The position numbers and the translations under genes are program-made. Below are positions 23,301-34,880 of a stretch of 64,000 nt of DNA, piece by piece. Numbering within the stretch: position 1 is the stretch's first letter; each line of letters begins with the position of its first letter. The stretch comes from Viscum album (lineage: Eukaryota > Streptophyta > Magnoliopsida > Santalales > Viscaceae), in NCBI GenBank assembly GCA_963277665.1, contig OY728119.1:312066206-312130205 (forward strand). The letters run 5' to 3'. Below the pieces are notes generated by a model that saw only the letters and a list, made by a program, of their open reading frames with translations, was not told the origin of the DNA and did no database searches.

Positions 23301-24084
23301 GCACCTTATTTTGATCTTCTAGCGTCATGAGTTGAACCTCATAAGACTTCAGTTGATCTTCCAACCCTGTCAAATGTGAATACAACTCCACGGATACTTG
23401 AACAGAGCTTGGTTTTTTCTGATAGACCTGTTAGAAACAAGCGACAGAATAAAACCAACATTGAAGTGTTGAAGAATTTGATGGGCAAGGCCATGTCATG
23501 AAATAATAGACTAAGCCAGCTCCACCATAATGAAATAGATTGTGAATCCAGTAATAGTCCTTTCACACAACCAAAGTATCACACCGAAGCAGCTTGGCGG
23601 AAACATCTAGCATGCTACCAGAACTTCACATGACTTTATGAAAAATCTATGATGTTAAAGTTGTCTATCTATATTTAGTTGTACAAACATGCCATGCTGA
23701 TCACACAGAGACTTGGAAAAACCCCATCATTTGTGTATGAACCACGGTATCTATCATAGAGGAATTATATCGAAGAATCTTGTATAACAAAGCTTCTCCT
23801 ACAATCTTTTTAGTAAAACCATCAAATCTAACACGCATCCCCTTAATAAACATTACTCGTAACCTCCTTATTCAGATTGCCAGCACTTATTCATAAAACC
23901 TGTCTTTTCATAAAACCTATCAAACAAAACATCACAAATGATGAGGTTTTAACTACCAAACCTGATCACCCGGACATTCAACCGCAGCCAAAGACGCTCC
24001 AGCAGACTCTATGGCGGCAACGGCTTTCTCAGCAGAAGCCTTGTCAGATGATTTCTTCTTCCATGGCCAACTCCTACGCTCCAT
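20389..24084 (-). CDS. FPP: Filament-like plant protein (FPP family), long coiled-coil protein; 4 coding exons
   Basis: The spliced reading is 24084-23962, 23427-23208, 23044-20856, 20781-20389: 123+220+2189+393 nt = 975 codons (974 residues). All three introns (534, 163 and 74 bp) have GT-AG ends, and the phases fit (0, 1, 0). The N-terminus MERRSWPWKKKSSDK is the FPP signature. Residues 101-117 read LVKQHAKVAEEAVSGWE across an exon junction, also a family hallmark. Then comes a LDGALKECMRQIRTLKEEHE block. Most of residues 55-360 and 560-860 is predicted heptad coiled coil (E, K, L, Q rich). Near the C-terminus is CQETMLILGRQLNSFRP (about 858-874), then a Ser-rich tail ending SRGFTRFFSSNWRVVR. 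FPP proteins are plant-specific, about 900-1000 residues; a tomato member was reported to bind the nuclear-envelope protein MAF1. No stop or frameshift is seen, so this is the one apparently functional gene here. Confidence 0.93.
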
Positions 24085-25300
24085 TTTCTTTTGTGCAGCT
24101 GGAAAATATGAGAATGGCCGGCAGAAATTAACTGCATAACATTTATAAAAAGCGGTGCCATGGACATCAAAAACAACACGGTAAAAAAGAATCTGAGTGT
24201 AAATATGTAGAACAAAAGAGATTGGATACCACAAACTAGCCAATGGTAATAGAATAATTCACGGAACGCCCATGGGAATTTTTGCGGAAGGACTGAAATA
24301 ATAATTTAGTTCTTCAGCAGCGTCAAGAGAAAGAGAGCTTCAATTTGGAATGCCCTGTTCAACTTTACTATTTTGGACCAAATTTGGCATCCTCCGAACA
24401 TATCGTAGGAAATAGACCTGTCTGCTCCTTAAAAGTAAACTTCAATGCAATAAGGAGCCGCCGAAATTTGAGATGAAGTTGAAGCTGAATTCTTCTATTT
24501 CCCTTTCTGTTCAGCAAATGAAAACAATGATTATCCATTTTGAGTGCTTGGCTTTTAAAAATGTCAAACCCTGGATTGAGACGGGAACTCAAGGAAAACA
24601 TAAATGCCAGTAGCAAACATAAAAAAAAAAAAATTCAAGCGATGCATCGCTAAATTTGCCAAGGAAAATTGTAGAAATCATCATTTCAATCCATCCCGTA
24701 AACGATTAGCATAAGCAAAAAATTATGTTGGAAACATCGTTGTTACCGGAAGGTGGGGGAACAACGTGTATCGAGCTAGGAAAATTCAAATTCCATGAAC
24801 AGTGCCCGTTCTTATACGTCATCACGCGCAAAACGAGCCAGATGAAAGCAAGCAGGAGTAATCCGCACGGGCAGAGGGAGAGAGAAAACCGGAGGAAGAA
24901 TAGGAGGAGCAGGGGAGGGTGGAAGGATAATCATTCTCAAAGAAAACGAAGAAGGGGCCTGAAACCAAAGCAGAAACTGAAAAGGCGCTTTCCGCGTTTG
25001 ACAGTCATTCGTAACAAGGCAGACGCGCAGATCGAGAACACTGCCAAACGGAGGAAAAATAAGAAAAAAAACGACTCACCAAGTGTAATGCAGCTGTAGC
25101 TGTGGAGAGGACGAGAGCGAGCGACAGCAAGGGAGGAAGAAAATGAGAGGTGTTCGCATAAGGTGAATTTCAGTCGCAGTCGGTTCATGGAGATTCGGTA
25201 TGAACAGACGCTTGAAAACCAAGCATTTTTCACTTTTTCCACCACTGCGATTCAGTTTCTGTACCAGTGGAGAGAGAGACTCCGCTGGAGGCGTGGGGGC
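24085..25300 (-). other. FPP 5' leader: noncoding first exon and 981-bp leader intron
   Basis: On the minus strand a strong donor, CTTG|GTGAGTCG, ends a noncoding exon at 25080. An acceptor, ATTTTCCAG, ends at 24099, leaving 14 nt before the ATG at 24084. The inferred leader intron is 24099-25079. Leader introns are common in plant genes and often raise expression. The transcription start is not defined; it probably lies between 25150 and 25430, near the GA/CT tract. A 124-codon plus-strand frame here is a Lys/Arg-rich shadow. Confidence 0.6.
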
Positions 25301-25382
25301 GGGCGGGGCGCGCTCTTGCCGGGTTGGGTGCGTCGAAGATAAAGGACGTGGTGGCGCAAAGGCCCCGCCCGAGGCGTACTGA

Positions 25383-25426
25383 TGCTCTCTCTCTCCCCCC
25401 TCTCTCTCCCTCTCTCTCTCTCTACG
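25383..25426. repeat. CT/GA microsatellite upstream of FPP
   Basis: About 44 bp of ctctct interrupted by short C runs (GA on the FPP sense strand). Such tracts are frequent near plant transcription starts and can bind GAGA-factor (BBR/BPC) proteins. A core-promoter role is inferred from position. Confidence 0.75.
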
Positions 25427-26465
25427 GGTGAAAATAAAAAACGGCGAGCATTTACAAAAAAACATTTCGATTTTTATTTCATATCAAATAATTTCGATTT
25501 TTATTTTTCAATTAAATTATCATCTTGTTTGATCATGTAAAAATTAATTCAAAATGCAAATTATCACCGTCGGGTTGATTGCGTTCATATAGTGACAGTT
25601 TTGGCAGTCGTCTATAAATAGTTGATCCCCCCGTCATGTCACGCATGGTTTATGCGCGTATTTGTTTAAAAATATAATAACTCGCCCGATACACTGTTGT
25701 TTGGACCGGACTTGACCCGACCCGAAGGTCTGAGTCCGGCCCGAGCAGCCCGGCCATTTTATGAATTCCCGTTTTCCTGATCCCATGCAGCCCTGCCCCG
25801 TCGGTGACGTAAGGCGGTCCCGTGTCTGCCACGCGGCGGTCCGTGGTTGGGCATTGATCCGCTCCTTGCCACATGAGGTGGGATCGGAAACCCAATCATC
25901 AGCCATCATTTTTCCTACCCGGCCGCTATTTTAATTGATGGGCGCCCCATATCGCAGATTAGTTGCCCCCAATCGGATGACACGTGTCGGTGAGCTTCGG
26001 CAACGGAACGCGTGCACTCGACTCGCTGACTGCCCCCGCAGCCGACGCGCTCCGCTTTTCCCCTTGGATGCCGATGCCACTCGGTCCGCCGTCCCCTTTC
26101 GGGGCCCATGGAAAGTGTAGCCCATCTTTTCAGACGGGCCCACCCACCCCCGCCCTGTGCCGCGGGACTGCATTCATGCGACGTCGTTTTCATGGAGGCG
26201 CGGACAGGTGAGTATTTTCGTCAATAGGTCGTACTGACAAAAATAAATTAACTTTTGTTTTTTTGCCGTAATTTATTTTAATTGATTGATTTTTTTACCC
26301 GTGTACAGGCTCGGATACCCATGGATTCATTAAAAAAACAATGCGTTTTTTTTTCGGGAAATTGTAAATTAAAGTAAAAGAAAAACACTTTTAAGGAAAA
26401 GAAAAAAATGTAAATTTATTCGGTAAAAAGAAATTAAAAATATACAAAAAGCCGTAAATTGAGAA
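25427..26465. promoter_or_regulatory. Intergenic region upstream of FPP with promoter-type motifs
   Basis: No gene recognised. Motifs seen are a palindromic TATA-type ctataaatag at 25612-25621, a G-box/ABRE cacgtgtc at 25981-25988, and a repeated atttcgatttttattt (about 25466 and 25490). The middle (25700-26200) is GC-rich, and 26220-26465 is A/T-rich. These motifs are short, so their function is only suggested. It sits between the minus-strand FPP gene and a possible plus-strand transcript starting near 26.9 kb. Confidence 0.4.
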
Positions 26466-26717
26466 ATGGTATTGACTTTAGGAGGGCGAGAAACAGAAGC
26501 GGAGATCCGTGAGGATTTGACGGATCCCGCGTCGCCGGGGCGACTTTCATCGTTTTCTGAAACTACGGTAAGTGAAACCAGCAGTCAACGAATAGGGTCA
26601 TTTCCGGTAATTACAGCGGCGGCTCCGGCCGGCGGTCAGGTATTTTCCCCATGTGCGCTGCGCCCATACCTGCCAAAAAAATACAGCAACCCCGCGGACC
26701 AGTTCCTTAACCGGTAG
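26466..26717 (+). other. Unrecognised 83-codon open frame
   Basis: An ATG frame with ordinary composition, containing TDPASPGRLSSFSETT. A good splice-donor-like site (acg|gtaagtg) lies inside it at about 26569. No family recognised. It could be a small exon of an unknown transcript or chance; the tail is rich in Pro/Ala from GC-rich DNA. Confidence 0.2.
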
Positions 26718-26758
26718 GTTTTTGCCGACTCGACCTTTAAAAATGGCCGGCATAAATA

Positions 26759-26848
26759 TGGGCTTACTTTGGCCCAGCCCATAAAATCCACAGTATGCCT
26801 TGACCGGCCCATGGGCCTTGATACTTGCATGTGTATTTTTTATATAAA
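26759..26848 (+). promoter_or_regulatory. Cluster of site II (TGGGCY/GGCCCA) motifs and a TATA-like run
   Basis: tgggct at 26759-26764, ggcccagccca at 26771-26781 and the palindrome ggcccatgggcc at 26806-26817, then tatataaa at 26841-26848. Site II elements are bound by TCP factors and are common in plant promoters of growth-related genes. Their clustering just before a CT-rich leader-like region suggests a plus-strand promoter. The downstream gene is not identified. Confidence 0.45.
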
Positions 26849-27162
26849 AAAATATATCTACTAACTATACTAATCCTGGCATTTCCACCTTCCACGTGTA
26901 CCTCCACTATGCTTCCACGTCTCATTTTCTTTACGTGTCAATCAACCCTATCTCCACGTTCCGCCTCCCCGCGGATTCTATTTTTTGTCCCCCACGTACC
27001 GGATTTGCTCCCGCATTCCCTTTCGCTGAGAAACGAGCGGGTCTTTACCTACCTATCTCACTCTCGCTTAGGTTATCGCGGGTCGCGACCAATGCTACCT
27101 TCAAACCCTCGCTTCCATCGTCCTCCCTCTTCCCGTCACCCCACAGTCCATAGATCTCTATT

Positions 27163-27465
27163 TTCGACGTCCTCCTACTCCCAGTTTCCACTCTATTGTT
27201 GGCGTTTTTCCTTCTCCTGGTCGCGGTTTGGATTCATCTCTTAGCGACCTAGGGTTCCCGTAAACTCCCAAAGTCATCGTCATCCTCCTCTCGGAATCGT
27301 TGTACTATGTCATCATATTACTTCGTCTTTCTCCTTCTCCCAGTTTCAACTCTACTATTGGCATTTTTCCTTCTCCTTGTCGTGGTTTGGATTCATCTCT
27401 TCATGATCGAGGGTTCCTGAAAACTCTCAACGCTGCCGTCATCCTCCTCCCAGATTCCTTGTACT
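27163..27465 (+). repeat. Diverged tandem duplication, period about 160 bp
   Basis: The block containing ttccttctcctggtcgcggt, then tggattcatctcttagcgacctagggttcc, around 27170-27304 recurs at 27330-27463 with moderate changes (ttccttctccttgtcgtggt and so on). It lies in a CT-rich, leader-like stretch followed by a donor-like ttcag|gtatga near 27590. It may be a duplicated noncoding exon. Confidence 0.65.
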
Positions 27466-27990
27466 CCATCATATGGCTATTCATGGGATTTTTGGGTTTG
27501 GAATTCCAACGGATGACAGCTTGACTTCTCCATAGGCATCATGTAACTCCTATCCCCTTCCGCATCATCTTCTCACTTCAGGTATGACCATTACTGCCTA
27601 CTAGAAAACACAAATCCTTGCAACTGCATTTATGGTATCATTTCAGTTCTATAAAAATTCGGGTTTATTTATCGTTGTCTAAATATTCTTTTACCCTTTG
27701 AATAAATTAAACTTCTTCTATGGTTTGTTTTACGATTTTCCTTGCAACTTATTTAGATTTCATTTCGATTTAGCGTGTTGATATCCAACTGCAAATTTCA
27801 TTGTCTGAATTTACATTTCCTATTTGGAAAAAATGAACCTCTACTGTGCTCTGCTGTTGGATTTCCTTCAAACTTATTTCTGGTGGAAGGCAGATATTCT
27901 ATTTTGACCTTCAAAATGTTGTAATCAAAATCATTGAAAAAGTGGAAGGTCAGTTATGCACAAACATTTATCTTGGAATGTTCAACATTA

Positions 27991-28550
27991 ATAAAAGGAG
28001 AATGTTCATGTGTTCAAGTGTCACTTATACATTATTTCTGTACATTATTAAAAGTGTTATATGAAATTGTGTTTTTATACAAGATTGTGTTTTTTCAACT
28101 GCTTCTTATCCATCAACAGCAACCATGATGACCAATTGATTGATTCATTTCGAATGATGAAGAAATCGATCAACATCGTCCTAAGAATTCTTTTGCCCCC
28201 TCTACAGGACTCCATGTCGTCGATCCTGCCTAACTACGTCCTCGCGGTGACCATTTTCAGATTAACCCATATAAAAGGAGAATGTTCATGTGTTCAAGTG
28301 TCACTTATACATTATTTATGTACATTATTAAAAGTGTTATATGAAATTGTGTTTTTATACAAGATTGTGTTTTTTCAGTTGCTTCTTATCCATCAACAGC
28401 AACCATGATGACCAATTGATTGATTCATTTCGAATGATGAAGAAATCGATCAACCTCGTCCTAAGAATTCTTTTGCCCCCTCTACGGGACTCCATGTCGT
28501 CGATCCTGCCTAACTACGTCCTCGCGGTGACCATTTTCAGATTAACCCAT
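27991..28550 (+). repeat. Recent 280-bp tandem duplication
   Basis: 27991-28270 and 28271-28550 are direct copies differing at only about 5 positions. Each unit contains an acceptor-like ccatcaacag followed by an open frame with MMKKSIN, then LPPL, then SMSSILPNYVLAVTIFRLTH. In the second unit this continues VALYNEMG before a donor-like site (28573). I do not recognise the protein. It looks like a small exon that was duplicated with its flanking intron. The frame stays open across both units. Confidence 0.85.
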
Positions 28551-28559
28551 GTTGCTTTG

Positions 28560-29379
28560 TATAATGAAATGGGTAAGCGGTTCGGTCTAGATTCCTCTGT
28601 TGCTTTCCTATCATTCATTTTTTTCTGAGGTGGGAAATTATATATTGGGAATCTTTTTTGAATTTAGGTCTGATACAAGATGGGTGGTAATGGGTTTTGA
28701 GATGATGTCACTCCCGAACTACTGTGGGTCTCTGGTACTCTGTTGCTTTACAATGTAAGATGAAATTGTGGGGGAACCATTGCATCCTTATAATCCCCTT
28801 AGTTGAATTGCAACATTTAAAAGAATATGCATGCATATTTAGAAAATTTGACTGTGGAAATGTTTATGGGGCATATAATAGTTTATCTTCACTTTTACAT
28901 GACCTTCCATCCATCACAGAGTATGGTAAGTGGGTTTCAACATTTTCTATGGGTTATAAGACAACGTATATTTTATGTTTATGAGACTAAGAATTGCATA
29001 ATATTATCATGAAGCTGGTTCTCATCTCTCGGTTTAAGGACTGTGATTTATCATTGTAAAGGTTATCAATTGAGAAGTGGGTGGTTTTATTTTGATCCAA
29101 TTAATATTTTCTTTCACCTGTAGATAAATTTGTTGTCTGTCTTTGATACTGATGATGCAATCAGACACAATGTCTCACTGACTGGTGACTCCACACCACC
29201 ATCAACTGATGCCATTGAACTTCATATTTGAATAAAGGGTAACTTCAAAAAAAAATCACAGACAAAGTCGACTACATGTATGTCTTTCCGTACTTATCCA
29301 TTTCAGAAACACATTTTTTGCAATCTGTAAGTTTTAAATGGCCTGTTACAAATAATTTCCCCACTGTTATTTCCACTTA
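28560..29379. other. No gene recognised
   Basis: AT-rich DNA with scattered short frames and no family signal. It could be the intron or 3' part of the unknown transcript suggested upstream. Confidence 0.35.
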
Positions 29380-29718
29380 CTGTAGTTTACTAATACACTG
29401 TAATGAAATTTTAAAATCATAAAACAGGTAATCCATGTTCTGTTTATTAATTTCTGTTTAATAGTTTCTATTTAATGAAAATATATACATTAAAACATAT
29501 GGTTATTGTGTTTAAAACAGATGGTTATTGTGTTTAAAATAAATGGTTATTTTTTTAAAACATATGCTTATTTGTTTTAATAAAAACTGTTTAATAATTT
29601 CTGTTTACTAATTTCTTTTTAACAATTTTTGTCAATATCTGTTTAATAATTTATGTTTAATGAAATTACAAATGGTTATTCTCTTTAATAATCTATGTTT
29701 AATTTTTGTTTAATTATT
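29380..29718. repeat. AT-rich degenerate minisatellite (tttctgtttaataat / aaacatatggttatt)
   Basis: Degenerate copies of tgtttaataatttctgttta and of ttaaaacatatggttattgtg follow one another. The same repeat continues at 41195-41420 on the other side of the CACTA element, so the CACTA inserted into this array. Confidence 0.75.
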
Positions 29719-29721
29719 TGT
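29719..29721. repeat. Target site duplication TGT (small CACTA, left)
   Basis: tgt directly before CACTACTG; the same tgt follows the right end at 41192-41194. Three-bp duplications are the CACTA rule. Confidence 0.8.
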
Positions 29722-30203
29722 CACTACTGAAAAATGGACTTATCCCTACGGTTTTCCCCAAAACCGTGGGGATAGGTATCCCTATACCCACAGTTTTTTT
29801 AAAACCGTGGGGATGGGTAAATTTTCAAGACCTATACCCACGGTTTTCCAAAACCGTGGGTATAGGGGGGTCTATCTCCACGATTTTCCAAAACCGTGGG
29901 GATAGGTCCTGAAAAATCACATATACCCACAGTTTTAAAAAACCGTGGGTATAGGGGTACCTATCCCCACGGTTTTCCCCAAAACTGTGGGTATAGGGGT
30001 ACCTATCCCCACGGTTTTTCCCAAAACCGTGGGGATAGGTCTGTGCTAAAATACATATACCCACGGTTATGAAAAATCGTGGGTATAGGTTTCCCGTGTG
30101 TGCACGAGATTTTTTTTTTCCGCAGGAAGGAATTTTTTTTTGCAGGAGTCCTATACCCACGGTTCTTCCCTCTATACCCACAGTTTATATAGCTATATTT
30201 AAC

Positions 30204-30204
<1 letters not shown>

Positions 30205-30246
<42 letters not shown>
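30205..30246. repeat. (TA)n microsatellite
   Basis: About 40 bp of uninterrupted alternating T and A. Confidence 0.95.
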
Positions 30247-30249
<3 letters not shown>

Positions 30250-30251
30250 AG

Positions 30252-30330
30252 TGATGTTAGGGCAGTGGTTAGACGCAGTGTTTGCAGTGAAGAGGTTGCG
30301 GGATCGAAACCCGCCATCTGCATTATTTTA
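30252..30330 (+). repeat. tRNA-like / SINE-like segment
   Basis: An A-box-like ttagggcagtgg (30257-30268) and a B-box-like ggatcgaaacc (30301-30311; one mismatch to GGTTCGANNCC) at tRNA spacing, just after the TA repeat. No convincing cloverleaf forms, so it is more likely a tRNA-derived SINE head than a tRNA gene. Confidence 0.45.
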
Positions 30331-30539
30331 AGATCTATACCCACGGTTTTGAAACCGCGGGTAAAAGCCTTTGACACCATGGCAATTGGGTATGTTTCGT
30401 TGACACGGTGGAAGAACAACTATACCCACGCTTTTGGAAAACCGTGGGTATAGGCTGAGGACCTATACCGACGCCATTCCAGCCCACGGTTCCCAAAACC
30501 GTGGGTATAGCCTATACCCACGGTTTTGGGGGCTATACA

Positions 30540-30544
30540 CACGG
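30540..30544. repeat. Target site duplication CACGG (Tekay 2, left)
   Basis: cacgg before the element start equals cacgg at 41150-41154 after its end; the target is an arm of the CACTA hairpin array. Confidence 0.93.
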
Positions 30545-33500
30545 TGTCACGACCCGTCCTCGGGGCCCGTGTCGTGACTACCCCAAGCCCTCCTTTCATA
30601 GGCCAGGGCTGGCGACTAGCACCAAAGGCGTAAATCCCGATAACTCGGAAGACATTGCCTTTATAAAAGTAAACAAAACACCACAGAGTACAAAAAGGAA
30701 GTAAAACACTAAGTAAAACTGAAACAAGCTGTGCTGAAAGTAAAGGGGCCGGAAATACAAGCCCAACTATAAAGTACAAGGAAAAAGATAAAACAGCCGA
30801 AAGGTGACAAGCAGCTCCTGGATCGTCCACCAAGGATCCTACCTGAAGGGTAGGTACAGATAGCGTAGCTCCTGGATCGTCCACCACGGATCCTACCTGA
30901 AGGGTAGGTACAGATAGCCTCCACAATGCTCTCGCCCGTCAACCTCCTCTGAGTGTCGTCTCGTCGTGAAGTCCACCACCAGATACTGTCTCGTCGTGAG
31001 GTCTACCTTCGGGTATCGTCCAGTCCTCGAACACTCGGCCTATGTCTACGTTGTCCGTCGTCTGCAACCAACACAACGAGGTGCGGGCATAACCCATGCA
31101 GGGGTGAGTATAACGATACTCAGTAGGGACCCCGAGACCCTCAAGGTATCACTAAATCCAACAAGGATAACCACAAAGAAGATCTCAACAGATAACCTCT
31201 ACCTAGGTATAAGCTCATACATATACCCAAGTTATCAAGTAATCCATCTCAATCATGAGGAAACACAAAGATTATGAAATCAACGGATAACCACTACCCA
31301 GGTATATGCCCATACATATACCTAGGTTATCAAGTGACCCATCTCAATCATGAGCTGAACACAAATGTTATAGACTCAGCTCAAACCAGGATTTTCATTA
31401 TCGAACCCGTAACTGCTGAAGAGTCCAGTCTCTGGAGTGTACAGTGGTCCTGTCACGACTCCGAGGTACTGCTCACTAACCTAAGACTGCTGAGGTACTC
31501 CTCCTGTCGAGTACCGCGGGCCAGCCACCCAAACACAGTAGTGCTTCCCGCCGGGGTATGTCACCCAAACACAGTAGTGCACACCCCCTAATAGCCTGCA
31601 GAGGTACTCTCCGGACGAGTACCGTGGGTCTGCACTATCACACAGGTAGTGCTCCATCCGCCATGGGTCTGCACCCAACAAAGTAGTGCTCCATCCACTG
31701 GGCTAGTCGACTCACTCCAAGTCGAGTCGGTCAAGCAGTCGTCAGGTCTCAGCCGGCTACACGGTCTCCGTACTCCGAACGCTCATCTCCAGGAGGGTCC
31801 GCTCCACGAGCTACAAATCGATACTCCAAGTATCTCAAAGTCCCACGAAGAAGTATTTCAAAGGACCACCTCGTCATAGGGGTCTCAACGCAACAGACAG
31901 CGCGTCAATCAGACGCCCGGTCTGTGAGTTATTAGCTTTTTCGTCCCAGGGGCCCGGTTGGTTCCGTGTGCGAACCAACCTGACCGTATCTCAACTATAC
32001 CCCGAACTCTCATAGGGTATACTCATAGGGACTATTTCTCAACGTGATCATCAACGCCGCTGGCGGTTCGTCAAACAGACGTCCAATCTGAAAGTTATCA
32101 GCTTTTTCGTTCCAGGGGCCCGGTTGGATTTCGGGTACAATCCAACCCGACCACTATCCAACCCGGCCATTATCCAACTGCATCCAAATCTCAGGCGAAT
32201 TATGCCAAAAGTTCAATCTCATCAAGAGGAATCCAACAAAGTCGATGGTACGTCAATCGGACGTCCGAAGCTCAAGATATAAGCGTTTCCGCTCCGAGGG
32301 CCCGGTTGGTTTCGGGTTCGAACCAACCCGGTCGTACTTCAAATGACACTGGTTAATTAAACCGGTCACACCATTGCGATCCATACGAAAAAACACACGA
32401 GATGGACTACCCATTGGTCCAAAACGGATAGCCGGTGAAAAAGTTTCATTTCACCGCAACACGCGTGAACCGGGCCTCGTGGGGCCCGCGCCTTGACCTC
32501 GACTTAAATATCCAAAATTGGTCTTGAAACATCCGTCTTAATTCCAGGGTCGCAACCTCACAGACGGTTCGACATTTCGACATCGTATGAGATAGATATG
32601 TCCGAAATAAGATCCCGTAATAATAATAATAATATTATTCGGTGTTTCGTGGGACCGAGCCATGAACCAGAATTTAGTATTCAACATTAGACTTGAATCG
32701 ACCGTATTGATGTCAGGATTACATCGCCACTGACGGCAAGCCAATCGGACATCGCACGCATGAGTTATGGCGGGTCAAAGATTTAATAATAATATTAAAT
32801 TTATTAATTTCCGAGCGCTTCGGGTACCCGATCCAAAAACCCGAAAAAGACATTCAATATTGGACTCGGAATGTCCGTCTCGAAATCAGGGTCGCACCGC
32901 CGCAGACGGTTCGTAAAACCGAGGTCGTACAGGGAAGTTGCAGACAAAAATGTGTTTTATCATCAAAAGTAATAACAACAATATTTTATTATTATTATTA
33001 ATTACTTATTTATTTACTATTCCTAACTCCAAATCAATCCACGTTTTTTTGGAGCTCTTCTTAGGCGCCCGAAACATACACCATCAATTAATTCCTTTCT
33101 TTTTATTATTATATCATCAACTAAAACTTTCTCTCTCCAATCTATCAATTCCTTCACATTTTAGCACCTCCAACCCAAACCTCCAAACCCTATCACTCAG
33201 CCCTTCACGCGGTGTCCTCTTCCGCCCGAAGTCATGCCTTGAACACACGCCGAAATCACACCGCCGCGTCGCCCCTTTCGTGGGTCGCTGTATCTTCGTT
33301 CAAAACCCGAAAATTGTGACAATCACAGATTTGTGATCCTCGGGTCGAGATCTCTGCATCCGTATGCTCAACGTAACATTGAGTTTTTAGCACGCTTAAT
33401 TATTTGGCGACAAAAAATGCACGAGAAACGAAACAGAAAGGTTCACGGTCTATGTGCGGATCGATGACCATATTTGTTTGGCCACCGTCGTTGAGATTCA

Positions 33501-34880
33501 AGAACAAGAGGAATTAACACAGAGATGTTTATCATACTTCAAAATTAAACCCCTACCTCAATTCAAGAAGGTTGATCGCTTGACGAAGGTAGGAGATGCT
33601 ATCTTTGTTCCGTTGACGTTGCCACGGGATGACGACGTTGCTTCGTCAACGTCGAGAAGGAAGAAGTCGAGGTTGGCGCCAACGTTCTTTGCGTTCTTCG
33701 ATGAGGGAAAGAAGTCCTCTCAATCCTCCCAAATCCCCTCTCTCAAGACTCTCCCCACTAGAGATTATGCCAACACCCATAATAATAAAGTATAACCATT
33801 TATTAAAGAGTTGGCATAAATATTTCAAGAGAATTTCGAAAACGTGCCAAATAATTAAAAGATGTTTAGTTCATTAATGAAGAGGGTTGACACATTAAAT
33901 TGAAGGGGTGTTAAAGGGGGGGGGGGGGGTTGGAGAGAGTTATGAGAAGATGAGAGGTTGGGGCTCGTGTGGGCCTCACCTCTCATATATCCACACATGG
34001 GAGGATTTAACTTCCTTACATGTAAATTTGTTTTAACAAATTTATTTAACTTTTCTTAACTAAACTCCAAAATTAATAAAACTCAACCTGTTTAAAACGC
34101 AACTGCGGTAAAGGTCCCCTTAAACAATTACCGGCGCTGCGAGTTCATCGGTGCCCTCAGATTTCAATTCCGAGCACCGGTTCAAAAGATAGAAAAACCC
34201 GCACGTACGTTTACTGAACGTACCCGAAAAAAAGTTCGGAAAATTATTATCAGTCACCCTCGACCCGCGCCGGTCGAGGTTAGGCTCTGCCTAAGTAAAA
34301 CACGCCCCAACGAACCCATCGATACTCTCGAATTTTCAATCCGAGTTACCGTTTAGAAGTTATGAATTTTACAATAAAATAATTCACTTAATTATTTTAT
34401 TTGCGGCTAAAAACTAACTTTTTCTGGTGGCCCGCGCCGGCCAAAGTTAGTATCTGCTTAAATAAACCATGCCCTCACGAGTTCAGCGGTTGTCTCGGAT
34501 TTTTAATCCGAGCTACCGTTTGTGAGTTATAAGCATTTGAAAAATAAAATAATTTATTTAATTATTTTATTTACGGTTAAGTCATTTTTTTGGGATTTCT
34601 CATAGGAGGCCCGCGCCGACTAAACTTAAGTCGCGGCTAGGGTAAACCCGCCATCTTGAGCGCAACAGTGCCCTCAGATTTCTGATCTGAGTAACCGTTT
34701 AAGAGTTATTACACTTTTTCAGTAAAACTGCTTACGCGCGTTAATTTAATCTTAACAAGACTTCAGAAAATTATTCCGGGCACACCGGGCCTTAGAATCA
34801 GGTGGCGTCTGAAACCGCGCACTCACAAAAATCCAAAGAATTTAAGAAAAAAAATTCCTTGAAATTTCCGGGTCTTTACA
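30545..34880 (-). repeat. Tekay 2 3' LTR (left copy)
   Basis: TG...CA ends; 4336 bp. It contains a short tandem repeat (about 50 bp, gatcgtccaccaaggatcct plus flanks) at 30812-30918 and a 14-G run at about 33916-33929. It also contains many degenerate modules with an acggttcgtcaaacagacgtcc-like core followed by gagttat. The 113-codon plus-strand frame at 33454-33795 is antisense to the element and is also kept in the right LTR. Confidence 0.92.

Larger units (their letters stand above)
29741..30544. repeat. Subterminal hairpin array, arm CCTATACCCACGGTTTT
   Basis: About ten inverted units of the form cctatacccacggtttt, short loop, aaaaccgtgggtatagg. The array is interrupted at about 30200-30335 by the TA repeat and tRNA-like segment. 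Two arm versions alternate (tataccc and tatcccc), each usually matched within its unit. Isolated arms remain after the insertion at 41155-41175. It corresponds in layout to the array at 3190-3752 but is unrelated in sequence. Confidence 0.88.

Noticed and set aside
24725..25099. 124-codon plus-strand frame, Lys/Arg-rich
   Set aside because: Lies in the FPP leader intron region and reflects purine-rich DNA; no family resemblance.
30003..30419. Frames of 118-138 codons on the minus strand in the small CACTA
   Set aside because: They translate the hairpin arms and the TA repeat (runs of alternating Tyr/Ile); not a gene.
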